Shown piece by piece: positions 30,560 through 42,757 of a DNA stretch of 64,000 nucleotides (positions are counted from its first letter, which is position 1; every line of letters begins with the position of its first letter). The DNA is from Dichetophora obliterata (taxonomy: Eukaryota > Arthropoda > Insecta > Diptera > Sciomyzidae). The notes under the pieces were generated by a model. The model was not told the origin of the DNA. It saw only the letters and a list, made by a program, of their open reading frames with translations, and did no database searches. The translations under genes were made by a program, and so were the position numbers. Location: positions 272,978,848-273,042,847 of the forward strand of contig OY986435.1 of assembly GCA_963920525.1 (NCBI GenBank), read 5' to 3'.

Positions 30560-33000
30560 AATTTCACAGACAGTGGATTTTGGCACTTGCAGACAGTAAA
30601 GGGATTAAAGTCTTGCTTTTGATGTGCTTTTGGGGATATTTTTTGATTTTTCGGGATATCTGCTATTTTTAAAGCATGGATCAAAAAACCAAAAATCAAA
30701 TTGATGACGTTTTGATCGACGGAAGGCACTCTTCCAGTGTATTGGATGTACGCAAGATCCGTGGTGCAAACATTGACTCGGGTCACTATCTTGTTGCAGC
30801 CAAGATCCGTACACTTCTGTGCGCAGCTAAGAATACACGCAACCCTACACAGAGAACTAGACGTTGACAAGCTGCAATCGAAACAGACAACCGAAGCTTT
30901 CGCCACTCGACTCTCACTCCTGATTCAAAGCACTCCTCCAATCGATGATATATGCGCGCAGTGGACACACATTTCCAACTCCATGCGTGCGGCTGCTGAA
31001 GAGGTAATTGGCTACCACCGCCCTCTCCGAAACAAGTGGCGCGACCAGGACAGGAGTGTCGCGACGCCACTGCAGAGAAAAATGCCGCCTACAAAGCCCC
31101 CCTGCAGTCGGTTGTAACGCGCGCTGCTAAGGAGCGGTATAAAGAAAAGAGGAGGGAAGAGAAACGTATTTTCAGGCGGAAAAAAAGAGGGGCAGAAAAG
31201 CACGAGCAGGAGAAAATTGAGATGTATGGTGGCAGAAATGAGGCCCGAAAATTTTTCGAAAAAAAGACGCCTTGCCGATGGTTTTAAAACCGGAGCCTCT
31301 TCCTGCAAGGATGAAAACGGGAATCTAGTGACAGATGTACAGAGTACACTGACGTTATGGAGGAAACACTTTTTTAAGCTTCTAAATGGCGACGCTGACA
31401 ACAATCCCGCCAATAGAGATGACGTCCCGGAAACCCCAATTACGGATGACAGCGTCGAAGTTCCGCTGCCCGACTATGAAGTTCTGACAGCTATAGCTCG
31501 GCTTAAAAATAACAAATCCGCGTGAGCTGATGGCTTACCTGCTGAGCTGTTTAAGGACGGAGGCGAAGCTTTTTTTAAATGCATTCACGAGCTTATATGC
31601 AGAATATGGTCGGAAGAATGCATTCCGAACGAGTTGAATCTCAGTGTGCTCTGCCCAATCCACAAGAAGGGCGATCCCACTATCTGTGCCAATTACCGTG
31701 GGATAAGCCTTCTTAATATCGCATATAAGGTCCTGTCGAGCGTTTTATGTGAAAGATTGAAGCCCATTGTAAACGAACTTATTGGACCTTATCAGTGTGG
31801 CTTCAGACCTGGAAAGTCCACCATCGACCAGATTTTCACGCTACGAGAAATCTTGGAGAAGACTCAAGAAAAACAAGTCGACACCCACCATCTTTTTGTC
31901 GACTACAAAGCCGCCTTCGACAGCCCAAAAAGGAAGCACCTGTACTCCACCATGTCTGAATTTGGTATTCCTGCAAAACTAATACGACTTTGCAAGATGA
32001 CACTGAGCAACACCAGCAGCGCAGTTAAAATCGGGAAGGACCTCTTCCCACCATTTGTAACCAAACGAGGTTTCAGACAAGGTGATTCCTTATCGTGCGA
32101 CTTTTTCAACCTAATGATGGAGAAGATCATCCGAGCTGCTGATCTTAGACGTAATGGCACAATATTCTACAAGAGTGGTATGCTGATGATATCGATATCA
32201 TTGGCCATAGTACGCGCGAAGTCAATGCAGCATTTTCCAGATTAGAAAGAGAGTCAAGTCGAATGGGTCTGGCAGTAAATGCAGATAAGACGAAATACTT
32301 GGTGTCATCAAACAAACTGTCCCAGCGTATTGGATCCCACGTTACAGTTAACAATATCTCCTTCGATGTTGTACAGGACTTCGTCTGTTTGGGATCTAGC
32401 ATAAACTCAACCAACGACATCAGCATTGAGATAAAACGGAAATAACTCTTGCCAACAGGTGTTATTTTGGGCTCAGTAGGCAATTGAGAAGCAGAGTCCT
32501 CTCTCGACGAACGAAAATCACGCTCTATAAATCGCTCATCATGCCCGTCCTACTTTATGCATCACAAACCTGGACGCTGAGCAGCTCAGATGAAAGGACT
32601 TTAGGAGCATTTGAGAGAAAGATTCTTCTTAAGATCTACGGACCAATCTGCGTCAATGGCGAGTACCAAATACGGTGGAATGATGAACTGTAGAAGCTGT
32701 ACGCTGACATCGACATAGTCAAGCGATTTAAAATCGAGCGTCTTTTCTGGCTAGGTCATATTCAGCGCATGAAAGACAATGCTCCAGTGAAGAAAATATT
32801 CGATTCGGTACCCAGCGGCGGTCAACCCAGAAGAGGACGACCGCATCTTCGCTGGAAAGACCAAGTAGAGGACAACCTGACAAAGCTTGGAATTTCCAAC
32901 TGGCGCCAGCAAGCGAAAGACAGAAATGGCTGGCGCAAATTCTTAGATGAGGCCAAGACCGACATACGTTGTTAACGTCTTGTAGAACGTCGCTTGCAAC
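30560..33000 (+). mobile_element. RTE-like non-LTR retrotransposon, 5'-truncated and degenerate
   Basis: The plus strand encodes the last part of an apurinic-type endonuclease ([20 protein letters not shown]), a long basic linker, a reverse transcriptase and the C-terminal segment RRGRPHLRWKDQVEDNLTKL. This domain order and sequence resemble the arthropod RTE/BovB-like group. The 3' end lies near or just after 33,000. GC content is clearly higher than in the flanks. Confidence 0.8.
30676..32975 (+). pseudogene. RTE-like endonuclease-reverse transcriptase, disrupted
   Basis: Pieces in order: endonuclease end (30,676-30,867), linker (30,737-31,117 and 31,036-31,287), linker to RT (31,217-31,525, ending in a TGA inside NKSAGADGLPAELFK), RT palm (31,634-32,245: CPIHKKGDPTICANYRGISL, QCGFRPGKSTIDQIFTLREI, HHLFVDYKAAFDSP, RGFRQGDSLSCDFFNL), then after a frameshift an intact YADDIDIIG near 32,178, CLGSSINSTNDISIEIK, a stop at 32,443, RTKITLYKSLIMPVLLYASQ (32,484-32,693), another stop, and the C-terminal piece 32,769-32,975. 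All catalytic motifs are visible but spread over several frames. Confidence 0.85.
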
Positions 33001-33451
33001 TTGCAGATAGTTTCGAGTTTTTTTCGAACTTTTTCGAAAACAATATGTATGCTTTTCTTTCGAACTTGCACTGTCCCGTGTAGACGCAGGGTTAAGGAAT
33101 CACGATTATGAAAAAGTCCAATATTAATGCAACTGGATAACATTTCCAAGTTTCATCAGGCACAGCAATAAAGGCTTAAATTTCAGCAGATAGATAGCAT
33201 TTTATTTATCCCACCACGATTCCACGAGTCATCATCAAATCAGCGGAGTTTGCCGATGCTTTTTTTTAATAAAAGTTAACTTTTATTTTTCGGAATTCTG
33301 ACCCGAGGAAAAGTTTTAATTCAATAATTGTGAATAATTGTGAATTTTTAGATATTTAGGTTTTAAGATTTATGAAGTTTATGTAAAGTTTTTGTCTTTA
33401 ACATTTCTTAAAACTTACATCCGTAATTCAATGGGCGAGATCCATTTGAAC
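33001..33451. other. Spacer after the RTE-like element
   Basis: Includes the terminal-repeat-like sequence at 33,062-33,098 (inverted partner at 25,842). No gene seen. Confidence 0.45.
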
Positions 33452-34061
33452 GGATGTGCATTAGAGTGGGTCGCAAAAAAAAATGTCAAAAGTCCGCACC
33501 TCATATGAAAGCTTACCTCGTGGACATAAACATTTTTTTCAGCACCCTGTATGAACCGGCAAAATGGTTTTTTCTTCATAGCTTGGCTCCCATGAGTCCG
33601 ATCATCAAATGCAATGCATCGTTTAAAAGGTATTGATGAGCTCTACAATTGTTCCTCAGGTGCCATAGACCTTAAACATAAAATTCGTAAAGTTATTTCA
33701 GTTACACAGACTTCTACCACCAAAAATGAAGAAAATTATTTAATAACAAAAAAGCCATTAAAACCCCAATAAACTTTGTCCTTGATAGTATTTAAAAAAG
33801 TTTAGAATCAAAAAAGTTGCAGTCGATGAAAGTTTGGAACGGTCAAATTATTCGTCGGAAGTGAACCAATAAAATAACTGTGTTTTTTTTATTTTATTTT
33901 TTACCCTACAAACATAAACCTTCAAATTTTTTTATATTTAAGTATGTATTTAAGTAATTTTTGTGTCCACGTAACTCTCTCAAGGTAAGCTTTCATATGA
34001 GGGGCGGACTTTTGAAACATTTTTTGTTTGTATGGGGACCGACCCGGTCTAATGTACATCC
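33452..34061. mobile_element. MITE with GGATGTRCATTAGASYGGGT ends
   Basis: The left GGATGTGCATTAGAGTGGGT and right (minus strand) GGATGTACATTAGACCGGGT are followed on both sides by an inverted subterminal block (TCAAAAGTCCGC, CCTCATATGAAAGCTTACCT, GTGGACA). Total arm length is about 85 bp. The outer phrase ATGTACATTAG-GGGTC is also found at the palindromic MITE of 58.6 kb, suggesting a related superfamily. Confidence 0.8.
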
Positions 34062-36365
34062 CTTAGCATACACAGTGATCGCACGGTAACAGAGAATGAC
34101 GTATAGGTAGAATTTGCAAAAAAAGAAGACTTAATTTTTGATATTTTGTATTTTATTTCCATACAAAAACTTTCAAAATTGAAATAACTTAATTTTAATT
34201 TTTTTTTAATTTCTTACCAAATTTTTTCTGAAGGGTTTTTTTCATAATTAATGTTATAGCTTTAATATATATAAATTTTAGAAATTCTGGCCATGAATGC
34301 AAGCATTCAAAACCTTTCTAACGATAGCTTGAAAGTGATTATCGTATTAGAAATAATGAATCTACTTAAATTTGAGTGAAAATAAATTTTAAAACATTAA
34401 AAAACCACAAAAACAGCATTATCTTTAATGCTATTGCAAAACTTAAAAATTTTTTGGTGCAGGTTTGAAGAGCCTTTTCCGGCCCGATATCGAAAATGTA
34501 TTTACGAAAAACATGATTTTTTGAGGTTTTAGCTCACTAGCGGCTATCGTTATAGCCAAAACATTTTGGGAATCGTTATAAAAAACCAAGATTAATTTTT
34601 AGAGTGGTACAAATGGAACTTTGTCCCATTTGAATAAAAAAAATTTTCATCAAAAACCCCCCAATCAATTTTTTAATTTTTTTATAGTATTAAAATATTA
34701 ATAAACACATAATAAAACAATGGATACTAAAAATATTAATTGTTTCTTTTTCTCGACCGTCAAAAGAGCCCCGAAATTCCTCTACACTAGAATACTCCCT
34801 TAACAAAAATGAATATATTATTCAATAAATTACAGAAAAACACAGCAAGTATAAAAATGAAAAATGAGAAAAAAAAACAACCGAAATTTCGTTAATTTTT
34901 CATATGAAAAATGACTCAAAACACAAAATGAAAAATCGGGAAAAAAATTAAAAATTGCCCAATTTTATATAAAAAATTTTCGGGTGATTTTTGGGGTTTT
35001 TTTTTTGCGTTTTTAAGAGTAAATTTAGCTTATTTAACTTCACTTAAACGTCATGCTAAAAATATTTTAAATCGGATAACTTTTAAATATATCTCCTATA
35101 AAACAATATTATCAAATTAACGAAATTTGAACAAAAATGTTTTAAAAAAATGGTTGCTAATACAAAATAAGGTCACAACTTGTTTTAAATTATGAATTCT
35201 GATTTATTTTTCTTTAAATTTAAGAGTACCTACAAATTGTCTTGGAATTCAGTGCATTTTAGGGCAAAATTTGATTTTTAAGAGTTTTTTTCAAATTAAG
35301 TGGTTTTTCTTAATAGCAGCTAGATGCAGCAGGGTTTTACAGAAACAGAAGGAAGTAGTACGAAATTTTATGATAGTTATAGCCTTCGACTTTAATAATG
35401 CTTAATTAGCTAGATATTTTCTACTAAATTTTACTTAAATTTTCATAACTTGAAAAATTTAGTCATATTTCAACGATTTTTATATTTTTAATTTAATTTA
35501 ACATTTTTTAATGTATTTTATATTAAACTCAATGGCGATTAAGACATAAAAAAGTAAAAAAAAACAAAACCTTGAAATATACTTTATGCTCGAAGTTGTT
35601 ATTGTTTAAACTTGACTTTATTTTTTGGCTTTTATTGAGCTTATTTTTGTTAAAAAAGTTTCAACTTTGACGAATTTTATAAAAAAAACCATACAATACA
35701 TCAAGTTTTTAATACCTACATTCATACATAATACATGTTTTATAATCTGACGAATAAAAATATTTTTTTATAAAATTTAAGAAAAACAAAAACCCAAATG
35801 TCATCCTAAAATTAAAAAAAGCGCACAAATAAAAAATTCTATAACGAAATCAACGGTAGACGTCAAATATATGATTACTAAACACTCGGTTTTACTCTTA
35901 AAAGAAGGCGTACCTATAGTTCAACCACGCCTATTTTTAGTTCAGTTGCCGGCAGTCACCATACGAACATATTACCAAATTTTAGTCTAACTATACTTCA
36001 AAGCACATAGTACAAATTACATAACAGACGCTTGTCATGCAGAATAGACCATTTTAATATGCGATTTCCATGGAGGTTACAATTTAGTACCACACGAAAA
36101 AAAATAAAAATAAATATGATGTAAACTCACGAGAAGTTTATTATTTTTTTATAATGAAAAAAAACATAACCTTATGAATATATAAATTTGAAGACAGACA
36201 AAGCTACATTTTCTAAAATACTAAAAAAAAAAATCCACTTTTTTAAATATAAAGAATAATATATGAAACTCAATAGCTTAAACCCTAAATTTTGAGCCAT
36301 TCCGTGCCTTCAAACCCGAGTTACAGATTTATCTCCGTCAAACTAGGCCATTTGAAACACTGTGC
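34062..36365. other. AT-rich non-coding stretch
   Basis: No ORF of interest, no clear inverted repeats. Long A and T runs throughout. Confidence 0.45.
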
Positions 36366-36490
36366 GCCGTTTAACCAGAAATATATTGTTGGATAAAGAG
36401 CCCTCTTACAGAAGTTTTTAAGCTTTTTGATAGCCTTTGTTCTATTTCTGGGTCAAGGGATTCTTCTCACTAAATTTCATCAAAATCAGT
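36366..36490. repeat. Repeat arm, inverted copies at 39,057-39,100 and 39,220-39,325
   Basis: CCAGAAATATATTGTTGGAT and AAAGAGCCCTCTTAC here appear in reverse complement near 39,057-39,095; GCTTTTTGATAGCCTTTGTT and ACTAAATTTCATCAAAATC have reverse-complement matches near 39,225-39,300. The arms bracket a Tc1 pseudogene but are only about 75% similar. Confidence 0.6.
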
Positions 36491-36998
36491 TTGGCTGTTA
36501 GATTTTTACTACCAACTCTACGCGGCTTTGCTTGCGATACGTAAATAATTTCTTCTTTTTATTTTTGTTGTAACAGTGAGTAACGCAAGTAACGGCCATG
36601 AATGTTTTTGAAAAACTTCAAATATTTCTTGCTTTTATAGCAAAATATTTCAACAAACAACGGCCTATGTAAGAAAATTCTTCGCTTGTAAGACTCTTTC
36701 TTTTAAATGGAATTAAAAAATTAAGAAATAAAGTTGATGTCGTTTGTATAAAACGATTTTAATAATGCTTATATAGATACATATTAGTAAATTAATATTC
36801 AAAGTGTGTGTGGCTTGTACTGCTTTGCCATTTAAATATGAATTTGTTGTTTGATTTTAAAACTTTTAAGAAGTGTAGGGTAATACGACAAAAGGAGTAT
36901 TAGAAAAATATAACAAAAAAAATAAGATTTAAACAGTATTTGCACTAAAATTTTGGCTCGCTGTAACTTTTGACATAATGAGTGAAACAAAATAGTTT

Positions 36999-37045
36999 CT
37001 AGACAAAAGTTTAATGATTTGTTGCAAAGTTTTGTTTTCTTAAAA
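36999..37045. repeat. ~45-bp direct repeat, partner at 40,218-40,262
   Basis: Shared phrase ACAAAAGTTTAATGATTT followed by a similar TTTTCTTAAAAAAA segment. It may be the end of a Tc1-like family; no further structure could be fixed. Confidence 0.5.
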
Positions 37046-37273
37046 AAATAATCATAGTTCTAGGGGTAATTATATGTAATAAAAATCTAAATTTAAAATA
37101 TAACCACTCAACAAATTCCACGTACAGCAACAAATTTGCTAGTGTCTCTTCGTTAACGATAAGTCTTTTAACTGTTCTTTGAATTTGACACTTGTTAATG
37201 TTGATTTCATGAGGAATAAGCATTTCGATAGTGCAGCATCAAAATATTTTAAGTTATTTAAAAAAGAGAAGAG

Positions 37274-38465
37274 ATGGAAAGCAATCATTCAAAAGTTCCT
37301 GTTGATTTTAGAAAAATAATTAAAAAAAAGGAAAAAGCTATGCAGAAATAGCAGCAATCTTGAATAAGCCCCAATCAACGGTACAATACGTTGTCATAAA
37401 TTACGAAAATAATAAGTCATTCGATATTGCTGCAGGACGGGGTAGAAACAAAATTACTGAACGAGAAAAGCGGCTTATTGAAAGGATGGTGAAGGCTGAT
37501 CAAAAAGAAAGTTTACCAAAAATTGCTGCTAGTATAGAGGAATCGGGTTAATCCTCAAACTGATCGTAATTTTTACATTCCGAAGGTTACAGACAATGCG
37601 TGCCACGTAAAAAGCCATATATTTCTAAGAAAAATTCAATCAGGCACTTAGAGTATGCAAAACAATTTGTAAACAAACCTCAAGAGTTTTGGAATCGTAT
37701 AATTTTTGTTGACGAAAGCCAATTTAATATATTCGGTTCAGATTGGCGACGATTTGTGTGGCGAAAATCCAACACCGCCTTGAGTACAAAAAATTTAATT
37801 TCAACAATAAAACACGGCGGTGGCAATGTCATGATTTTGGGGTGCCATGGTTGCTAATGGAGCTGGAAATTTGGCATATATTGAATCTACAATGGACAGA
37901 TTCCAGTACTTGTCAATTTTAAAAAATAGTCTTAAGCCCAGTGCCGAGAAACTTGGAATAGGAAGTGAATTTATGCTGGTCCAAGATAATGACCTCAAAC
38001 GTAATTTAGAAAACACTTCAATTCCAGCTCAGACAGAATGTTTATTCAATTGAATTAATTTTTATGTTCAGTCTTCATCTCTCTGCAGACAATGGCAAAC
38101 CATAGAGTGGAAAAATTGGCATGTAAAGCTTATTGAGAACATAAGTCGTTCGGAGTCGGCATTAAACTTGTAGGTTCAGTACTCGATCATTTGTGTTCAA
38201 ACATTTAATAACACGCACAACACAATTGATCAATAAAAGCTCGGTCAAAGTCCTTTCTTGGGCTGAAATGGCCAATTTATTTTTTCTTTTTTATTATTAG
38301 AAAGGAAAGTCCGACAAAACTCAATTTCTAACAAGAAACAGCTAAAGATGGTAATCCGGGAAGAATGGAATAAAATATCACCTGACGAAACAAAAAAATT
38401 AGTTGAATCAATAAAAACCTTCTTGCAAGCGGTTACCTCAGCTAAGGGATATCACACCCGTTACT
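37274..38465 (+). pseudogene. Tc1-like (DD34E) transposase pseudogene
   Basis: Begins at ATG 37,274 (MESNHSKVPVDFRKI). HTH region: YAEIAAILNKPQSTVQYVVI (37,360-37,551). Catalytic region: PRKKPYISKKNSIRHLEYAK, FWNRIIFVDESQFNIFGSDW (first Asp), IKHGGGNVMI, and after a frameshift near 37,850 FMLVQDNDLKRN (second Asp). The block with the catalytic Glu is lost in diverged sequence at 38,050-38,300. The C-terminus returns as MVIREEWNKISPDETKKLVE and ends near 38,465. At least one stop and two frameshifts. The group is close to the IR/DR element at 53.8 kb (shared MVWGC and EEW/AEWYNISP-type ends). Confidence 0.8.
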
Positions 38466-39056
38466 AAAATATGATTTTTCAACTTCAATTTTGATTTTTT
38501 TATGTAATGTACGTACAATTAATTGATCTAAAGTGCTTAATTTAAATCATGTTGAAATGAATAAAATAAAAATTATTGTCGTTTATTTTAATTTTGGGCT
38601 TTATTGGTCAAGCTGTTTTAAAAAATAATGTTTTAGAAAAGAATAAAAACCTTTATTTACGTTACTATTTTCTTCCGACGTTTCGCAGATTTCTTTTCTG
38701 CTTCTTCAAGGATTTGAATCTGCGAACATTTTTTATTAGCTTTTAAATATATAACAATATTTTTACAATTAAACTTACATAATTTAATTAAAAAAGGAAT
38801 TTAACTTTACATTTTACACTAAACAACCATTAATAATTAACATTTAGAACAATTAAAAGTTTTAATTATATTATTAAATTTTTGTTTTTTATATTTTGTA
38901 ATTTTTAATGAACTTATGTAAGTGAATTTCACTTTAAATTTTTTTCTTAAATACATTCTTAAAACACATATTTTCGAAATATTGTCTTTCATTTCTGAAC
39001 TGAATAGCTGTAGGAGCAAATTTTTGATACAGTGTATCAAAAGCTAAAAAAAAATC
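38466..39056. other. AT-rich spacer
   Basis: Holds a short imperfect hairpin around CGCAGATTT / AATCTGCG (38,685-38,727). No gene. Confidence 0.45.
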
Positions 39057-39325
39057 CGTAAGAGGGCTCTTTATCCAATAGTATATTTCTGGCTGATAGT
39101 TAAATTGATTTTGACATTAGCAGATATTTTGTTTTTAGCACTGAAAATATTTTTTTCGCTTGTGCGTGAGGTTGTTTGAATTTATTTCTGGCTAAAGAAA
39201 TGGCATTTTAATAATCTGGTTGATGGAACGATTTTGATTAAATTTAGTATAAAGATTCTCATAACCCAGGAATAGAAGATAGGCTATCACAAGTTTAAAA
39301 AACTTTCGGTAGAGGGCTCATCAAT
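39057..39325. repeat. Repeat arms inverted relative to 36,366-36,490
   Basis: Two blocks, 39,057-39,095 (GTAAGAGGGCTCTTTATCCA) and 39,220-39,325, together correspond to the reverse complement of the left arm. Confidence 0.6.
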
Positions 39326-39328
39326 CAA

Positions 39329-39395
39329 TAATATATATATATATATATAATAATATAATAATATATAATATAACTATAATAATATATATATATTA
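39329..39395. repeat. TA-rich microsatellite
   Basis: Runs of (TA)n interrupted by TAATATAA. It is the insertion site of the adjacent palindromic MITE. Confidence 0.9.
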
Positions 39396-39700
39396 GGGCG
39401 GGTCAATTTGTATGGACGAATTTTTTGGAGGTCTGGCTCAGCGAAATTCGTAAAATACATGTAATTTCAAGACTTTTTCTCCACTACAGCATATACAAAT
39501 TCTGAAAAAAAGCTGTGCGGACTTTCGTAAATAGATTTTGTTCTCAATTATAAAATATGAATGTATGAATGTATGTGTATGAATCTATTTACGAAAGTCC
39601 GCACAGCTTTTTTTCAGAATTTGTATATGCTGTAGTGGAGAAAAAGTCTTGAAATTACATGTATTTTACGAATTTCGCTGAGCCAGAATTTGACCCGCCC
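39396..39700. mobile_element. Near-perfect palindromic MITE, copy 1
   Basis: The whole 305-bp unit is an almost complete palindrome. Ends are GGGCGGGTCAATTTG and the inverse GACCCGCCC, and arms continue (GGCTCAGCGAAATTCGTAAA, TTTCAAGACTTTTTCTCCAC, AGCTGTGCGGACTTTCGTAA) to a ~50-bp centre with ATGAATGTATG repeats. TA flanks both ends. The outermost 20-40 bp of the right arm is slightly shorter (lacks TTGTATGGACGAATTTTTTG-like sequence). It would form a long hairpin if transcribed. Confidence 0.9.
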
Positions 39701-39722
39701 TAATATATATATATATATATTA

Positions 39723-40018
39723 GGGCGGGTCAATTTGTATGGACGAATTTTTTGGAGGTCTGGCTCAGCGAAATTCGTAAAATACATGTAATTTCAAGAC
39801 TTTTTCTCCACTGCAGCATATACAAATTCTGAAAAAAAGCTGTGCGGACTTTCGTAAATAGATTTTGTTCTCAATTATAAAATATGAATGTATGTGTATG
39901 AATCTATTTACGAAAGTCCGCACAGCTTTTTTCAGAATTTGTATATGCTGTAGTGGAGAAAAAGTCTTGAAATTACATGTATTTTACGAATTTCGCTGAG
40001 CCAGAATTTGACCCGCCC
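39723..40018. mobile_element. Near-perfect palindromic MITE, copy 2
   Basis: Same sequence and orientation as copy 1 with only a few differences, separated from it by a 20-bp TA tract. TA flanks both ends. It lacks one of the ATGAATGT centre repeats. Confidence 0.9.
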
Positions 40019-42441
40019 TAATATATATATAGCTCAATAACGCCAGACAACTGGACCGATTGTGAACAAATTTTGTACACAGAAAGAAGCCAAACGAAAA
40101 TGAACCGAAGATAAATTAAGTCATTTTAAAAGCAAACGACGCCACATGAAGATGAACCGAAGGTTGTTAATGCGCTGTAACTAATTTCCCTATGAATAAA
40201 ATTAAAAACTTTTTTCACAAAAGTTTAATGATTTTTTATAAACTTTTATTTTCTTAAAAAAAAAGAATTTTCAGTTTTGGGGGCACTGAAGAAATAAGGT
40301 GAAAAATCTGAAATCAAAAATATAAACTTTGGAAATCGGCTAAAAGATACATTAAATATAGAGTGAAATTTAATGACGCATATTATCAAGTTCTTCCTCT
40401 CTAGCTCCCAAAGGGGGAGGTTCACCTCATTCTTGCATATTTTTCCTCGCCTAATCAAGGAGATCACCACCCGAGGGAGTTAAATCTATATCTGCGGCAT
40501 CTTGTATACAATTCATGCAGCTTTAAATATAAAAATACAGGTGTCCCTATTTATTTTCACAACACTGTATATTCAATAAAAAAACGGATATTCCATATAA
40601 TCATATCTACTTTGTTCTAACTAATATTATAAGGTACATAAACAATTAGCTGTAGCAGCAATGACCTTAGAATGTTTAAATATGTACAATATTTTAGTCA
40701 GTTAATTGTTTAATCAGTAATTAATTGTTTTTTATTTAAAATTTTATATAAAATATTTATAATGTAACATTTATTATTCTATACATCTTTATAGGATTTG
40801 GCATTTGTTATCTTAAATACATTTATTCTGTTGTTTTTTTCTTAATATACCAATTCAAACAATTTTTTATATCTATAAAACTTTTAACAATTTCATTTTC
40901 TTTCTAATTCTTTAACTATAATAACTGAATTAATATTTATTCAGGAAAGTGATAAATAGTTTTTCTTTCATAGTTATATGTCTTTAGAACAACAATAAAT
41001 TCAGAGTTATTCTTCTATTTAAATTATATTTGAGATCTTAGCCAAATATGATCTTTTGATAGAAGTTTTGATACATTAATATGAGCCCAGATCGACGCAA
41101 TAATAAATAAGATTAAATTTCAACAGATATGTATTTGAACTCTCTTTTTAATACTTATAAAAAATCATTATGCTGTAGAACTGGCTTTAAATTTGTTAAA
41201 TCATATTATCAAAAGACCATTTTGCAAAAAGAACACCGTCTTAAAATGTACGTTTTAAATTTTTAAATTAAAATATATAGGTTTATTTATAAAAAAATTC
41301 GTCATATTTAGCTCTAAGACTCGAAACAATCGATAGCTGTGTTTTTTACATAGTAACAAACTTACATTAATTTTATTAATTATACTTAAGATTTTAGCTA
41401 ATCAGCGTTTGTGCACATAGAGTGCATAGAAATTTTAAGCAAATTTAAATTTGGCTAAACAGTCGAAAAGAGTACTAATTCTCAAACTTCACATTAAAAG
41501 TTTTGAGTTTGAACAACAAATTTAATTATATTTTATAAGAACAAGTAGCACACTCATAAAGTATCTTTCTGTTGAAAAAAAAAATCAATTATATTAACCG
41601 TTATAAATAAAAGCAGGAAAAGTAAACTTTTGGAAAATAGTTCATGTTCGATTTTATGCATGTCTTTAAAACAGTGTGGGCCACCGCCTATGCACGCGTG
41701 CATCGTGAAAACCATGTATGTCTATGTCGCTATCACATGTACGCGCACTAGCACACAACGAACAGTGCTTTAGGTTTTTTAACACTGATTTGAAGAGATG
41801 TTTTCTATCTGAAAATATCTTTGAAGGTACACAATATAAGCTCAAGCTGTTTCTCAAAATCTCGAGTCAATTTGCAAAACTGAGTACGAGGTGTGATAAA
41901 TTTTTTCAAAATTTACAATTCTTGCAATCGATGAAAAATATTATTTTTCAATAACGTCTTGGCTTATACTTCTTCAAATATCTTGTGAGCAGTTTCTTAA
42001 GATACTGCAAAGTTATGGCATGTTTGTATGACCGGCACTACAATTCACACAACACAATATCAAATATCAATCAAGTCGTAATCGCCTGCTAATGTAAGTG
42101 AAATTTATTTATTATATGTTTGAATGTAGAAATATTTAAACATATTGATTGGCCTTCCCAGAAATAATATCAATATTTTAAGAATGGATTTATTTCGCTT
42201 TCGTACAAATTGTTCCAAATTGTTTGTTTCAAAGAATGACCCGATCCAATTTATAATTTTTGTACCTATAAATTCGCATTTTAGTGAAAGAGTTTGTTCG
42301 TATATAATTTGTTGGCAAATTTTTTTTAAAAAAGCCTTTAAAAGCAATCATTCATGCTAGTCTCTGACAAAAAGTATAGGTTTCTTAGGTTTACTTTGTT
42401 TAGATTTTATGCTTAAATACAAATTACTTATTTTAACTCAC
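40019..42441. other. Intergenic sequence downstream of dispatched
   Basis: No gene recognised. Contains the second copy of the ~45-bp repeat (40,218-40,262). On the minus strand an AATAAA lies near 42,105-42,111, about 330 bp past the dispatched stop, and could serve as its polyadenylation signal. Confidence 0.45.
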
Positions 42442-42757
42442 TCATTTGAAATTTACAGCAACATCAGCAGGTACATTAAGAGTAATTTTACTTTCTGCAG
42501 ACGGAAATTGAAAATTTATGGTAGCAGTTTTATAAATCATACGCGTTGAATTAGCTGGGGGCTTCTCATTGCTTTGATTCAAAACTTGTTCATGACTCAT
42601 GGGCGATGAGCTTAAATAGTCATTGCCAGATATTGTCTTGATTAAGGAGTTGGATGTAAGGGAGTCCAGTTCATGCGATTCGGAATTAATGAGTTCACCT
42701 ACTGCAGAACTTGAAGGTGTGAGTAGCTGTTCACTTGCTATAACTTGGCTTTGATTT
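42442..42757 (-). CDS. disp: disp terminal exon: cytosolic tail
   Basis: The acceptor TCTTTCAG precedes AAATCAAAGCC. Encodes a Ser/Asn-rich tail ([20 protein letters not shown]) ending [10 protein letters not shown] and TGA. The tail is not conserved between families; the exon was chosen because phase, splice site and open frame agree. Confidence 0.8.

Noticed and set aside
31012..31413. 133-codon minus-strand ORF and its neighbour at 30,786-31,070
   Set aside because: Antisense shadows of the plus-strand RTE-like coding region, which has recognisable motifs.
25842..33098. One 7.2-kb transposon with GTCTACACGGGACAGTGCAA ends
   Set aside because: The ends match in inverted orientation but there is no target duplication, and the interval is full of independently bounded elements; two separate family members are more likely.
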